DNA of 64,000 bases, from positions 62,001 to 126,000 of the forward strand of contig JAJNBG010000016.1 of assembly GCA_021155905.1 (NCBI GenBank). The letters are read 5' to 3'. Positions 1 to 9,055 of the stretch are shown here, piece after piece. The notes under the pieces are model-generated. The model ran no database searches. It saw nothing but the letters and a program-made list of their open reading frames with translations, and was not told the origin of the DNA. This DNA comes from Bacteroidota bacterium. Lineage in GTDB: Bacteria > Bacteroidota > Bacteroidia > B-17B0 > Aurantibacillaceae. The translations under genes and the position numbers were made by a program. Position 1 is the stretch's first letter; every line of letters begins with the position of its first letter.

Positions 1-228
1 AAATCTCATTAAACTTATTTGTGAATTTATCATTTCAGGTATACTTTGAAAACCCCGATCCATATTTTTTCCATCCGCTATTTTGAATGCAAATTGTCTG
101 CTTGTTTTGGTAAGCAATTTTAAAACCGGTGAAGCTTTATTTATAAGACATAAAACAAGCGTTACGTACCAAAAGTTTCAGAAATATTAATATCTTTAAT
201 ACATTCTAGATGCCTAATAGTATTTCCT
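1..228. other. Left-edge intergenic DNA
   Basis: AT-rich stretch upstream of the first gene. No open frame longer than a short shadow, no terminator hairpin and no clear TAnnTTTG promoter could be made out, although it must hold the upstream region of the T9SS protein that starts at 229. Confidence 0.4.
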
Positions 229-3200
229 ATGAAAAAAATTTCAATTGTTTTAATGTTAGTTGTTTTATTTGCCTTTAACAGCTCAGCACAAATTTCAGGT
301 AATTTTACAATTCCGGGCAGTTTCCCAAGCCTTGCTGCGGCAATCAATACGCTTAATATTGTGGGAGTTGCGGGGCCGGTTACAATTGATATCGCTGCAG
401 GTTATACAGAAACCGCACCTAATGGAGGATTTAAACTTTTTAACCCACCGGGTGGCTCAACAACAAACCATGTTATATTTCAAAAAAGTGGTAGTGGTGC
501 CAATCCTCTGATTACAGCGCATACCGGAACTGCAACGCCATCGTCTTTGGTTTGTGATGGTGTATGGTGGTTTATAGGTGCTGACAATGTTACAATAGAT
601 GGAATTGATATCATTGACCTTAATACCGCTAACCCAGCCACCATGGAATTTGGTTATGGCTTTTATAAAACAAATGTCGCACCGATAGACGGCTGCGAGA
701 ACAACACCATTAAAAACTGTACCATTACACTTAACAGAATAAATGGTGCAGCATCACCAAATATAAGTATCTATCCTTCCGGCTCAAGAGGCATCGACTT
801 TTCTCCAAGCTATTACAGTAACAATACCCTGACTGCCGGTCTCTCTTCTATTAGCGGCGCAAACTCAAACAACAAGATCTATTCGAACGTCATACAGAAC
901 TGCCATGTGGGTATTTCCCTAATAGCAAGCAGCACATCGTATCCTGATGAGAATAATGATGTTGGCGGCTTACTTGCTGTTGCAGGAAATACGGTAATTA
1001 ATTTCGGAGGCGGTACCGGTAGTGACGCCTATGGTATTGATGCGTACAAACAATCAGCACTGAATATTTCCAATAATTATATTGATAACAACAATGGATC
1101 AGGTACTAATCCATTAACTAAATTGACGGCTATATCTATTGGATCAGTTTCTGTCACCAATAACATTGATGTGAATAACAATACCATTAAATTGTCTTCA
1201 ACCGCCACAAGTTCCTTATCAATGCGAGGTATTGACTGTTTTGCAGGAAGCAATACGACTACCGTGAATATCAATAATAATTTTTTTCCAAGCTACAATT
1301 TCCCGAATTCAAGCGGGATGATGCAGGTTTCCCTTATATCGGCAAGCGCCAACAATTCCTCTATCCGTATAAAAAACCTTAATATAATGTCTAACGTCCT
1401 ACAGAATGTCAATGTACCGCTTGCATACTCCTGTGCAATGTTGAATGCTTCCTATTCATCCACGGCTAGTATCAGTTCAAATACAATCACCAATATTTTA
1501 TGTAATGGCGGCAATGTAACAGGCATTTCCGGCTATTACCTTTCATATAATTCACACATCTCCGATAATTTAATTGATGGGATTACGATGGGTAATATAG
1601 ATGGCATAAAAACCTATTATGGGGCCGCAAGTGTTATAAACAATACCATTACCAACGTGTATGGACAGAATTTAAACGGAATAGAGTGTGGGGCATATAG
1701 CGCAGGAATGATCATAGAAGGAAATGTTTTAAAGAACATGGGTTCCTATACCAGTTTTGGAACCAACTTTAAAGGAATCATAGTTACAGACTGTCCTTCT
1801 ATGACTGTAAGAGCTAATACGATCTATTCTATAACAAGCACAGGGACAAGCACAGTGACAACACGAAATAATTTAACGGCAATGACCTTTAGTGCCAGCT
1901 CCGACTTAACCATTACCGGCAATAAGGTTCACTCACTTTCTTCTACAGGCACAGGTACGTTGCAGGGCATTGTAATGATGGGGTCCAACGGCAGCGTCAG
2001 CAATAATATTTTCGGGGAATTTAGTATGCCTTATTCAGAACAACCCGTTGGCATAAGTGCGGTTGCAACGTATACGGGTTCACCTTTTCCCTCAATTCTC
2101 AATATTGCCTATAATACGTTTAACTTGAGTAATGCTACGAACAATGGTGCGAATTCAGGAAGCTCGGTGCTCAATTTTTTAAATACCAGTACTTCTTTTA
2201 CACTTAGCAATAATATTTTCATGAATACGTCGGTGTCCACAGGTACTGCTATTACAAGTATCATTCGCAGAACCACTACTTCTTTAGCAAACTACGCTAC
2301 CTCCTCCGACCGGAATCTGTATTATACAGGGCCCACTGCCGGCACAATTTATTATGATGGGGTTAATAATTATAATACGCTTTTTTCGTATAAATCAGCC
2401 GTTGCGCCAAGAGATGTAAACGCAATAACGGAAAATCCGCCATTTATAACAACAAGTGGCTCATTGTCAAATACGTTTGATATAGATCCTACTGTACAAA
2501 CGCAGATAGAAAGTGGAGGCGTTCCAATTGCCGGTATAACTACGGATTACGCCGGCAATATCAGAAGTACAACCACTCCTGACATAGGCGCCTGGGAAGG
2601 CAATTTTACACAAGGGGATGTTTACGCACCTGTAATACTTTCGTCTGGTTTTATTACCCCACCATGTAATACAACAAGCCGAACCATGACTGTCTCGATT
2701 AAAGATACATCTGGGGTAGCTACAGGTTCTTTTGCGCCGCGCTTATATTATAGAATTAATTTTGGACTTTATTCGAGCGTTCAGGGAAGCCTTACGGCCG
2801 GGACTTTTTCAAGTGGCGTATGGACATTTAACCCGACTTATTCGGCTAGTTTATTGGATGTGATATACTATTTTCTTGTTATACAGGATCAGTCTGCGGC
2901 CGGTAATTTAAATGTGACGCCGTCTACAGGCTCTTCTGTAATGGATGTTAATAATGTTGTAATACCTCCAGTACCTGCGTATAATTATACACTCGAAACA
3001 TATCCTACCATCAGTGTAAACAGCGGCACTATGTGCTCGGGGCAAAATTTTACAATAACACCAACCGGTGCAGTTAATTATATCTATTCCAGTGGTACCG
3101 CAATAGTCAGTCCTTCTGCCAGCACAATATATACTGTAACGGGTTCAAGCGCCGAAGGCTGCCCGGCTACCAATACGGTAACAGCCAATGTAACAGTTTT

Positions 3201-4095
3201 AATTTCTCCAATCATCAGTATTAATAGTGGAAGCATCTGCGCCGGTCAATCGTTTACGCTAATGCCATCAGGATCTTCTTCATACACTTATTCCGGCGGA
3301 TCACATATTGTTTCCCCAGCCTCTACAACATCTTACTCCATAGCAGGCACCGATCCTAATGGTTGCGTGTCTAATACTGCCACATCAACCATAACGGTTA
3401 ATGTTGCAGGCATTAGCGCAAATGCAAGCAGTAATTCCATATGCAACGGAGCTTCGGTAACTTTAAATGGTAATGGTGCGTCTTCATATAGCTGGTCGGA
3501 TGGAGTAACTAATAATGTTCCCTTCTCTCCTACTTCAACACATATCTATACAGTATCTGCCACGGCGCCAAATGGCTGCAGCGGTTCTGCAACGCTACAG
3601 GTTATTGTATACCCTATGCCTACTTTAACTACAACAGCGTCAACCGATAGTATCTGTGTGGGCGAATCGGCTACTTTATCTGTGAGCGGGGCTACAAGCT
3701 ACGTGTGGTATCCTGGAGCATACAATGGATCTGTGATTTCGCCCGCACCATCTGTATCAACAATTTATACAGTTACAGGCCAAAGTAACGGTTGTTCAGA
3801 AACAGCGACTGTATCTTTAGTTGTTAGTTCTTGTGTCGGAATTCATGAAAAGGAAGCAAACCATAATTTACGGATCTATCCAAATCCCACAACCGGTGTT
3901 ATTAATTTTGAAGTTAATGGGTTACAATCTTATAATGTGAAAGTATTTAATTCTTTATCCCAATTGATTTATTCTTCTAAAATAAATGTTAGTCAAGCTG
4001 CAATAGAACTAAATATACCAAAAGGTATCTATTTTATTAAAGTATATGATGAAAACAGATTAGTAACCCATAAGAAAATCGTTCTTATTAATTAA
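229..4095 (+). CDS. Secreted parallel beta-helix / Ig-like repeat protein with type A T9SS sorting domain
   Basis: Predicted to be exported by Sec and then carried across the outer membrane by the type IX system. Residues 1-21 form a signal peptide ending in SSAQ. Residues of about 100-700 are full of N-N-x-I/V-x-x-N steps (for example NNTIKNCTI, NNKIYSNVI) typical of right-handed parallel beta-helices. From about residue 920 four Ig/PKD-like modules of about 70 residues repeat, each with an 'S-x-x-ICxGxS' motif. Residues from about 1204 are a type A C-terminal sorting domain (RIYPNPTTGVINFEV ... GIYFIKVYDE) ending in KKIVLIN. The beta-helix could bind or cleave polysaccharide, but no catalytic residues can be assigned, so substrate and role are unknown. 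It stands alone: the next gene is convergent. Confidence 0.85.
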   Translation: MKKISIVLMLVVLFAFNSSAQISGNFTIPGSFPSLAAAINTLNIVGVAGPVTIDIAAGYTETAPNGGFKLFNPPGGSTTNHVIFQKSGSGANPLITAHTGTATPSSLVCDGVWWFIGADNVTIDGIDIIDLNTANPATMEFGYGFYKTNVAPIDGCENNTIKNCTITLNRINGAASPNISIYPSGSRGIDFSPSYYSNNTLTAGLSSISGANSNNKIYSNVIQNCHVGISLIASSTSYPDENNDVGGLLAVAGNTVINFGGGTGSDAYGIDAYKQSALNISNNYIDNNNGSGTNPLTKLTAISIGSVSVTNNIDVNNNTIKLSSTATSSLSMRGIDCFAGSNTTTVNINNNFFPSYNFPNSSGMMQVSLISASANNSSIRIKNLNIMSNVLQNVNVPLAYSCAMLNASYSSTASISSNTITNILCNGGNVTGISGYYLSYNSHISDNLIDGITMGNIDGIKTYYGAASVINNTITNVYGQNLNGIECGAYSAGMIIEGNVLKNMGSYTSFGTNFKGIIVTDCPSMTVRANTIYSITSTGTSTVTTRNNLTAMTFSASSDLTITGNKVHSLSSTGTGTLQGIVMMGSNGSVSNNIFGEFSMPYSEQPVGISAVATYTGSPFPSILNIAYNTFNLSNATNNGANSGSSVLNFLNTSTSFTLSNNIFMNTSVSTGTAITSIIRRTTTSLANYATSSDRNLYYTGPTAGTIYYDGVNNYNTLFSYKSAVAPRDVNAITENPPFITTSGSLSNTFDIDPTVQTQIESGGVPIAGITTDYAGNIRSTTTPDIGAWEGNFTQGDVYAPVILSSGFITPPCNTTSRTMTVSIKDTSGVATGSFAPRLYYRINFGLYSSVQGSLTAGTFSSGVWTFNPTYSASLLDVIYYFLVIQDQSAAGNLNVTPSTGSSVMDVNNVVIPPVPAYNYTLETYPTISVNSGTMCSGQNFTITPTGAVNYIYSSGTAIVSPSASTIYTVTGSSAEGCPATNTVTANVTVLISPIISINSGSICAGQSFTLMPSGSSSYTYSGGSHIVSPASTTSYSIAGTDPNGCVSNTATSTITVNVAGISANASSNSICNGASVTLNGNGASSYSWSDGVTNNVPFSPTSTHIYTVSATAPNGCSGSATLQVIVYPMPTLTTTASTDSICVGESATLSVSGATSYVWYPGAYNGSVISPAPSVSTIYTVTGQSNGCSETATVSLVVSSCVGIHEKEANHNLRIYPNPTTGVINFEVNGLQSYNVKVFNSLSQLIYSSKINVSQAAIELNIPKGIYFIKVYDENRLVTHKKIVLIN

Positions 4096-4259
4096 TGGGT
4101 TTTAATTTTTAAGTTGTGTCTTAGCTTGTTTGAATGCTATCAGGCAGAGGCGATGATTTAACCATCGAACCCTTTAAATTGGCATACTTTTACAAGTGCA
4201 AAATACAGATCTGCATTTAAACTTAATTTAAATAAGAAATGCACTAAGGTAAAGCCTAG

Positions 4260-7070
4260 TTACTTACTTAAATACAAATTCCGCTCACTGTAAATGTTTT
4301 GGAAGTATTCATCCTGTAAGCTATCAATAAAGTAAATTGCCTCACCGGTTGATTTCATTTCCGGTCCTAATTCTTTCTGAATTTCCGGGAACTTTTCATA
4401 ACTAAAGACAGGAATTTTAATTGCATAACCTTTTCTTTTCGGCTCGAATTTAAAATCTTTCACCTTAGCGCCTAACATCACTTTGGTGGCGTAGTTCACA
4501 TAAGGCTCATCGTATGCTTTTGCAATAAAAGGCACTGTCCGGGAAGCCCTCGGATTTGCTTCAATGATGTAAACTATTTCATCTTTAATAGCGAACTGGA
4601 TGTTTAACAACCCAACTGTTTTTAAAGCAACCGCAATAGTTTTAGTATGCTGTTCCATTTGTTTCAACACATTTTCAGACAGGTCAAATGTTGGAAGTAC
4701 CGCGTAACTATCTCCACTATGAATTCCTGCCGGCTCTATGTGTTCCATCATTCCAATAATGTACACATCTTTTCCATCACAGATCGCATCGGCTTCCGCT
4801 TCAATGGCTCCCTGGAGGAAATGATCCAGTAACACTTTATTATCAGGTAAATCATTTAATAATTTAACCACGTGCTGCTCCAGTTCTTCTTCGTTGATTA
4901 CAATCTTCATCGACTGACCACCCAACACATAACTCGGGCGCACGAGTAAAGGGAAACCCAGTTCTTTAGACAAGGTGATCGCTTCTTCTGCGTCGTTGAT
5001 GACACCAAATTTTGGATAAGGAATATTATTTTCTTTTAATAAGGTAGAAAAACTTCCCCTGTCCTCTGCCAGATCCAATGATTTGAAATCTGTTCCTATA
5101 ATCTTAATTCCGTAGCGTTCCAGTTTTTCCGCCAGTTTTAAAGCGGTTTGCCCTCCCAACTGTACAATCACCCCTTCCGGTTTTTCATGAAGGATGATAT
5201 CGTAAATATGTTCCCAGAACACCGGTTCGAAATATAATTTATCAGCCGTGCTGAAATCAGTACTAACGGTCTCCGGGTTACAATTGATCATAATCGTTTC
5301 ATAACCCATTTCTTTGGCTGCTAACACACCATGGACGCAGCTGTAATCAAACTCAATACCCTGGCCAATACGGTTCGGGCCGGAACCTAAAATAACAACT
5401 TTCTTTTGCTCCGTCCTGATACTTTCATTTTCATCTTCAAAGGTTGAATAATAATAGGGCGTTTTCGCTTCAAACTCCGCCGCGCAGGTATCTACCATTT
5501 TAAAGACACGGTTAATATTAAACTCTTTTCGCTTATTATACACTTCACTTTCTAAACAACGCATCAAATGCGCTAACTGCCTGTCAGCATAACCCATTTG
5601 TTTCGCTTCATAAAGCAAGTCTCTTGAAATATCCTGTAATCTGTATTTTGACACTTCATTCTCCAAAGCAATCATTTGTTCAATCTGCTCCAGGAACCAC
5701 ATGTCAATACGAGTCAATTTTTGAATGGTTTTGATCGAGATTCCCAATTTCATAGAATCATAAATCATAAACAAACGGTTCCAGCTCGGACGCTCTAATC
5801 CAGCTAACAATTCGGCCTGGTTCGTATTCTCTTTGCCATCCGCGCCTAAACCATTTCGTTTAATCTCTAAACTCTGACAGGCTTTTTGTAATGCCTCCTG
5901 GAAAGATCTTCCAATGGCCATCACTTCACCAACAGATTTCATCTGGAAACCTAACTCACGGTTACAGCCTTTGAACTTATCGAAGTTCCAGCGAGGAATT
6001 TTCACGATCACATAATCCAAAGTAGGTTCAAAATAAGCAGACGTTGATTTGGTGATCTGGTTAATCAATTCATCCAGGGTATAACCAATGGCTAACTTAC
6101 TCGCAATACGGGCAATCGGGTAACCGGTGGCTTTACTGGCCAATGCTGATGAACGGGATACACGCGGATTAATTTCAATAGCAATGATTTCTTCTTTTTC
6201 ATCATCGCTCACGGCAAACTGAACATTACAACCGCCGGAGAAATTACCAATGCTGCGCATCATTCTGATTGCCATGGTACGCATTTTCTGGTACGTGGTA
6301 TCACTCAGTGTTTGGGCCGGTGCAACCGTAATACTATCGCCTGTGTGCACGCCCATCGGATCAAAATTCTCAATAGAGCAAATAATCGCTACGTTATCAT
6401 TTTTATCACGCAGTAATTCCAGTTCATATTCTTTCCAGCCCAATACCGCTTTATCAATCAATACTTCATGAATGGGAGATGTCTGCAAACCACGGTTCAG
6501 TAAATGATCGTAGTCTTCTTTTTTGTAAACCACGGAGCCACCGCTTCCACCAAGTGTAAAAGAGGGACGAATAACCAAAGGGAAACCAAATTCCTGGGCA
6601 ATCGATTTACCTTCTAAAAATGACTTTGCTATTTTTGATGGAGCCATAGCTACACCAATTTCATTCATTCTGATTCTAAACAAATCTCTATCTTCAGTAA
6701 CTTTGATGGCGTTGATATCCACGCCAATCATTTTCACATTATATTTTTTCCAGATTCCTAAATCATCACACTTCAAAGCTAAGTTCAAGGCTGTTTGTCC
6801 ACCCATCGTTGGCAATACCGCATCGATCTGGCGCTCTTCCAGAATCTTAACAATGGATTTAACTTCCAACGGCAATAGGTAAATGTGATCAGCCGTTACT
6901 TTATCGGTCATGATCGTCGCCGGATTCGAGTTGATCAGCGTTACTTCAATACCTTCTTCACGAAGACTTTTCGCAGACTGAGAACCAGAGTAATCAAACT
7001 CACATGCCTGTCCAATAATAATAGGACCTGAACCAATAATTAAAACGGATTTTATAGATGTATCTTTCAT
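4260..7070 (-). CDS. carB: Carbamoyl-phosphate synthase large subunit, without C-terminal regulatory domain
   Basis: Makes carbamoyl phosphate from bicarbonate, ammonia (delivered from glutamine by CarA) and two ATP, for arginine and pyrimidine synthesis. The two homologous halves are plain: GSGPIIIGQACEFDYSG near residue 13 and GSGPNRIGQGIEFDYS near residue 560, each followed by an ATP-grasp domain (PSFTLGGSGGSV and PSYVLGGQSM loops). At 936 residues it ends with the second synthetase domain. The E. coli enzyme (1073 residues) continues into a roughly 140-residue MGS-like allosteric domain that binds UMP and ornithine, absent here. The frame ends at an ordinary stop with no MGS remnant downstream. 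Other Bacteroidota have CarB of similar length as far as I recall, so this is probably natural. No carA is adjacent. Confidence 0.95.
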   Translation of the reverse strand: MKDTSIKSVLIIGSGPIIIGQACEFDYSGSQSAKSLREEGIEVTLINSNPATIMTDKVTADHIYLLPLEVKSIVKILEERQIDAVLPTMGGQTALNLALKCDDLGIWKKYNVKMIGVDINAIKVTEDRDLFRIRMNEIGVAMAPSKIAKSFLEGKSIAQEFGFPLVIRPSFTLGGSGGSVVYKKEDYDHLLNRGLQTSPIHEVLIDKAVLGWKEYELELLRDKNDNVAIICSIENFDPMGVHTGDSITVAPAQTLSDTTYQKMRTMAIRMMRSIGNFSGGCNVQFAVSDDEKEEIIAIEINPRVSRSSALASKATGYPIARIASKLAIGYTLDELINQITKSTSAYFEPTLDYVIVKIPRWNFDKFKGCNRELGFQMKSVGEVMAIGRSFQEALQKACQSLEIKRNGLGADGKENTNQAELLAGLERPSWNRLFMIYDSMKLGISIKTIQKLTRIDMWFLEQIEQMIALENEVSKYRLQDISRDLLYEAKQMGYADRQLAHLMRCLESEVYNKRKEFNINRVFKMVDTCAAEFEAKTPYYYSTFEDENESIRTEQKKVVILGSGPNRIGQGIEFDYSCVHGVLAAKEMGYETIMINCNPETVSTDFSTADKLYFEPVFWEHIYDIILHEKPEGVIVQLGGQTALKLAEKLERYGIKIIGTDFKSLDLAEDRGSFSTLLKENNIPYPKFGVINDAEEAITLSKELGFPLLVRPSYVLGGQSMKIVINEEELEQHVVKLLNDLPDNKVLLDHFLQGAIEAEADAICDGKDVYIIGMMEHIEPAGIHSGDSYAVLPTFDLSENVLKQMEQHTKTIAVALKTVGLLNIQFAIKDEIVYIIEANPRASRTVPFIAKAYDEPYVNYATKVMLGAKVKDFKFEPKRKGYAIKIPVFSYEKFPEIQKELGPEMKSTGEAIYFIDSLQDEYFQNIYSERNLYLSK

Positions 7071-7221
7071 ATTTTAAATTGAGTTCTTTATTTTGAACAT
7101 AAAATAATGTCACAAAAAAACAAACTTGGTAAAGATAGTGCTTTGATAGACTTATAGCCGATTAAGATTTTAACATTTAATTAATAAAGTGTAGTTTTAT
7201 TTTAATTTGTAAGTTTGAGTA

Positions 7222-7773
7222 TTGATTCCTGCCCGACATATTGGATTATCTTTTTTGATTTTTTTAAGCGTATTCGTCACAGCCCAGGATGATTATGCAC
7301 TTCCGGCACCTCGTGACTTTTCAAAGAATCCCGCAAAAACAGCCGGCTTCATTGAATTAGGCGGTAACGCAGGGCTTTATTCCCTAAATATCGACCGCAT
7401 TTATTACTTTAAAGAAAAGCTCAAATTAAGCGCCCGACTTGGTTTTGCGCCCCATTTTAATGCGATCTACGTGGAGCAAATCTACGTGTTGGAAAATAAT
7501 TTTATCCTGTTTAAAAATCCGCATCACCTGGAATTAGGACTTGGCGCTACCATACAACGGCGATACAATGAAAGGCCGAATGAAGTCGACACTTATTTCT
7601 GGGAAAACATTCTATTCAGCGTCTGGCGTTGCGGGTACCGCTACCAAAAACAGGAAGACGGTTTCTTTTTAAGGGCCGGATTAACGCCCGTGATAATGAG
7701 CCACGATGCCCTTGGCTTTCACGGTGATTACTTTCAGTTCTGGGCCGGCATCAGTATCGGCTTAAGCTTCTAG
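7222..7773 (+). CDS. Small outer-membrane or periplasmic protein of unknown function
   Basis: A 183-residue protein with an N-terminal hydrophobic export signal (about residues 7-21, ending VTAQ) followed by short alternating beta-strand-like segments and an aromatic C-terminus (FWAGISIGLSF), the pattern of a small outer-membrane barrel. The start is a TTG; no in-frame ATG lies early enough to keep the signal peptide, so TTG is preferred. It sits divergently from carB and convergent with the dihydroorotase-like gene 12 bases away. No conserved catalytic motif is recognised and no specific function is proposed. Confidence 0.6.
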   Translation: MIPARHIGLSFLIFLSVFVTAQDDYALPAPRDFSKNPAKTAGFIELGGNAGLYSLNIDRIYYFKEKLKLSARLGFAPHFNAIYVEQIYVLENNFILFKNPHHLELGLGATIQRRYNERPNEVDTYFWENILFSVWRCGYRYQKQEDGFFLRAGLTPVIMSHDALGFHGDYFQFWAGISIGLSF

Positions 7774-7785
7774 TTGGTATCTGCG

Positions 7786-9051
7786 TTAACAGATTAATGT
7801 GTTTTTATTAATGACACCCAATACTTCTCCTTTCAGTTCCTTGCCAATAAACCCTGAATTTTTATTAGAAGACACTACGTGCGATTTTTCGAAAACATAT
7901 TTTTTTTCCGGGTTAAACAGGGTCAGGTTTGCCTCCACTCCTTCTCTAACCTGAACCTCTTTCAAGCCTAAGACAGAACGAGGATTCTTAGTGAGCGTAT
8001 TCACCATTTGTTCCAATGATACTTTTTTATCCAGAGCCTTATTTAAAACGCCGAAACAACTTTCCAGTCCCACCATGCCGTTATCGGCATGATCAAACTC
8101 AAGGTCTTTGCTTTCGATGTCCTGGGGATTGTGATCACTCACGATGACATCTATGGTTCCGTCTGCCACAGCTTTTTTCAATGCTTCAATATCATCTTTG
8201 GTTCTCAATGGCGGGTTGACTTTAAAATTTGTATCAAATCCTTCTACAGCAGTATCGTCCAGTAATAAATTATATGCAGCGACGCCACAGGTAATATTTA
8301 ATTTCCTGGCTTTTGCTTTCCGGATCAACTCGGCACTTCCTTTGGTGCTGATGGTTGGGATATGCATTCTTCCTCCGGTATACTCAAGGATCTGAATATT
8401 ACGCTGCAACATGATTTCTTCAGCAAGGGCCGGCATGCCTTTCAATCCCAAACGTGTGGAGGTTATACCTTCATTCATTAAGCCGTCATGGGAAATTGTT
8501 TTATCGTCGCAATGTGTGATAATAAAACTATTGATGTTTTTGGAATATTGAAGCGCTCTTAAAATCAACCCTGCATCTTTGGTTGCTTTCTTATAATCAC
8601 TAAATCCAACGGCGCCGGACAACTGCATATCATACATTTCCGAAAGGTCCTTTCCTTCCTGATTATGACTTAATGTGCCTACCGGATGCACATCCACCGT
8701 ATTTGACCTGGACTTATTTACCACGTAATCAATCTGCGCTTTATTATGCAAGGGAGGATTGGTCCCGCTCATCACAGCCACGCCAGTGAATCCACCTTTC
8801 GCTGCAGCACGCAAACCATTTTCTAAAGTCTCCTTATGTTCATTGCCAGGATCACAAAAATTCACCTGCATGTCTAACCAACCGGCAGATACATGTAAAT
8901 CCAAACCTTCAATTACCTTTACGCCTTTTTCAGCCTGGATGGATTTTTTAATTTGGACGATGATTCCTTTTTCAATCAGAATATCGACAACCTTGCCGTG
9001 ATGGCTACTGGTCGTATCTATAAGTGTGGCTTGCTTTATTAATACGTTCAT
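7786..9051 (-). CDS. Dihydroorotase-like protein lacking the metal-binding HxH motif
   Basis: Belongs to the type I dihydroorotase / amidohydrolase superfamily by overall sequence (421 residues; PPLRTKDDIEALKKAVADG, DGTIDVIVSDHNP, MHIPTISTKGSAELI). In active enzymes strand 1 reads DxHxHxRxPG, where the two His bind zinc and the Arg binds substrate. Here residues 60-68 read DMQVNFCDP, so both His and the Arg are replaced (Gln62, Asn64, Cys66). Later metal/catalytic positions (THCDD, HIPT, SDHNP) remain. Catalysis as a normal dihydroorotase is therefore doubtful; it may be a structural partner of aspartate transcarbamoylase, as described for non-catalytic pDHOases, or do something else. It lies 4 bases downstream of the BatA-like gene, suggesting one transcript. 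Confidence 0.8.
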   Translation of the reverse strand: MNVLIKQATLIDTTSSHHGKVVDILIEKGIIVQIKKSIQAEKGVKVIEGLDLHVSAGWLDMQVNFCDPGNEHKETLENGLRAAAKGGFTGVAVMSGTNPPLHNKAQIDYVVNKSRSNTVDVHPVGTLSHNQEGKDLSEMYDMQLSGAVGFSDYKKATKDAGLILRALQYSKNINSFIITHCDDKTISHDGLMNEGITSTRLGLKGMPALAEEIMLQRNIQILEYTGGRMHIPTISTKGSAELIRKAKARKLNITCGVAAYNLLLDDTAVEGFDTNFKVNPPLRTKDDIEALKKAVADGTIDVIVSDHNPQDIESKDLEFDHADNGMVGLESCFGVLNKALDKKVSLEQMVNTLTKNPRSVLGLKEVQVREGVEANLTLFNPEKKYVFEKSHVVSSNKNSGFIGKELKGEVLGVINKNTLIC

Positions 9052-9055
9052 TTTT

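Noticed and set aside
4151..4167. Small hairpin CGATG/CATCG between the first T9SS gene and carB
   Set aside because: Only five base pairs and no T-run, too weak to call a terminator.
4260..7070. CarB truncated by frameshift
   Set aside because: No remnant of the regulatory domain is visible after the stop in any frame; the length seems normal for the phylum.
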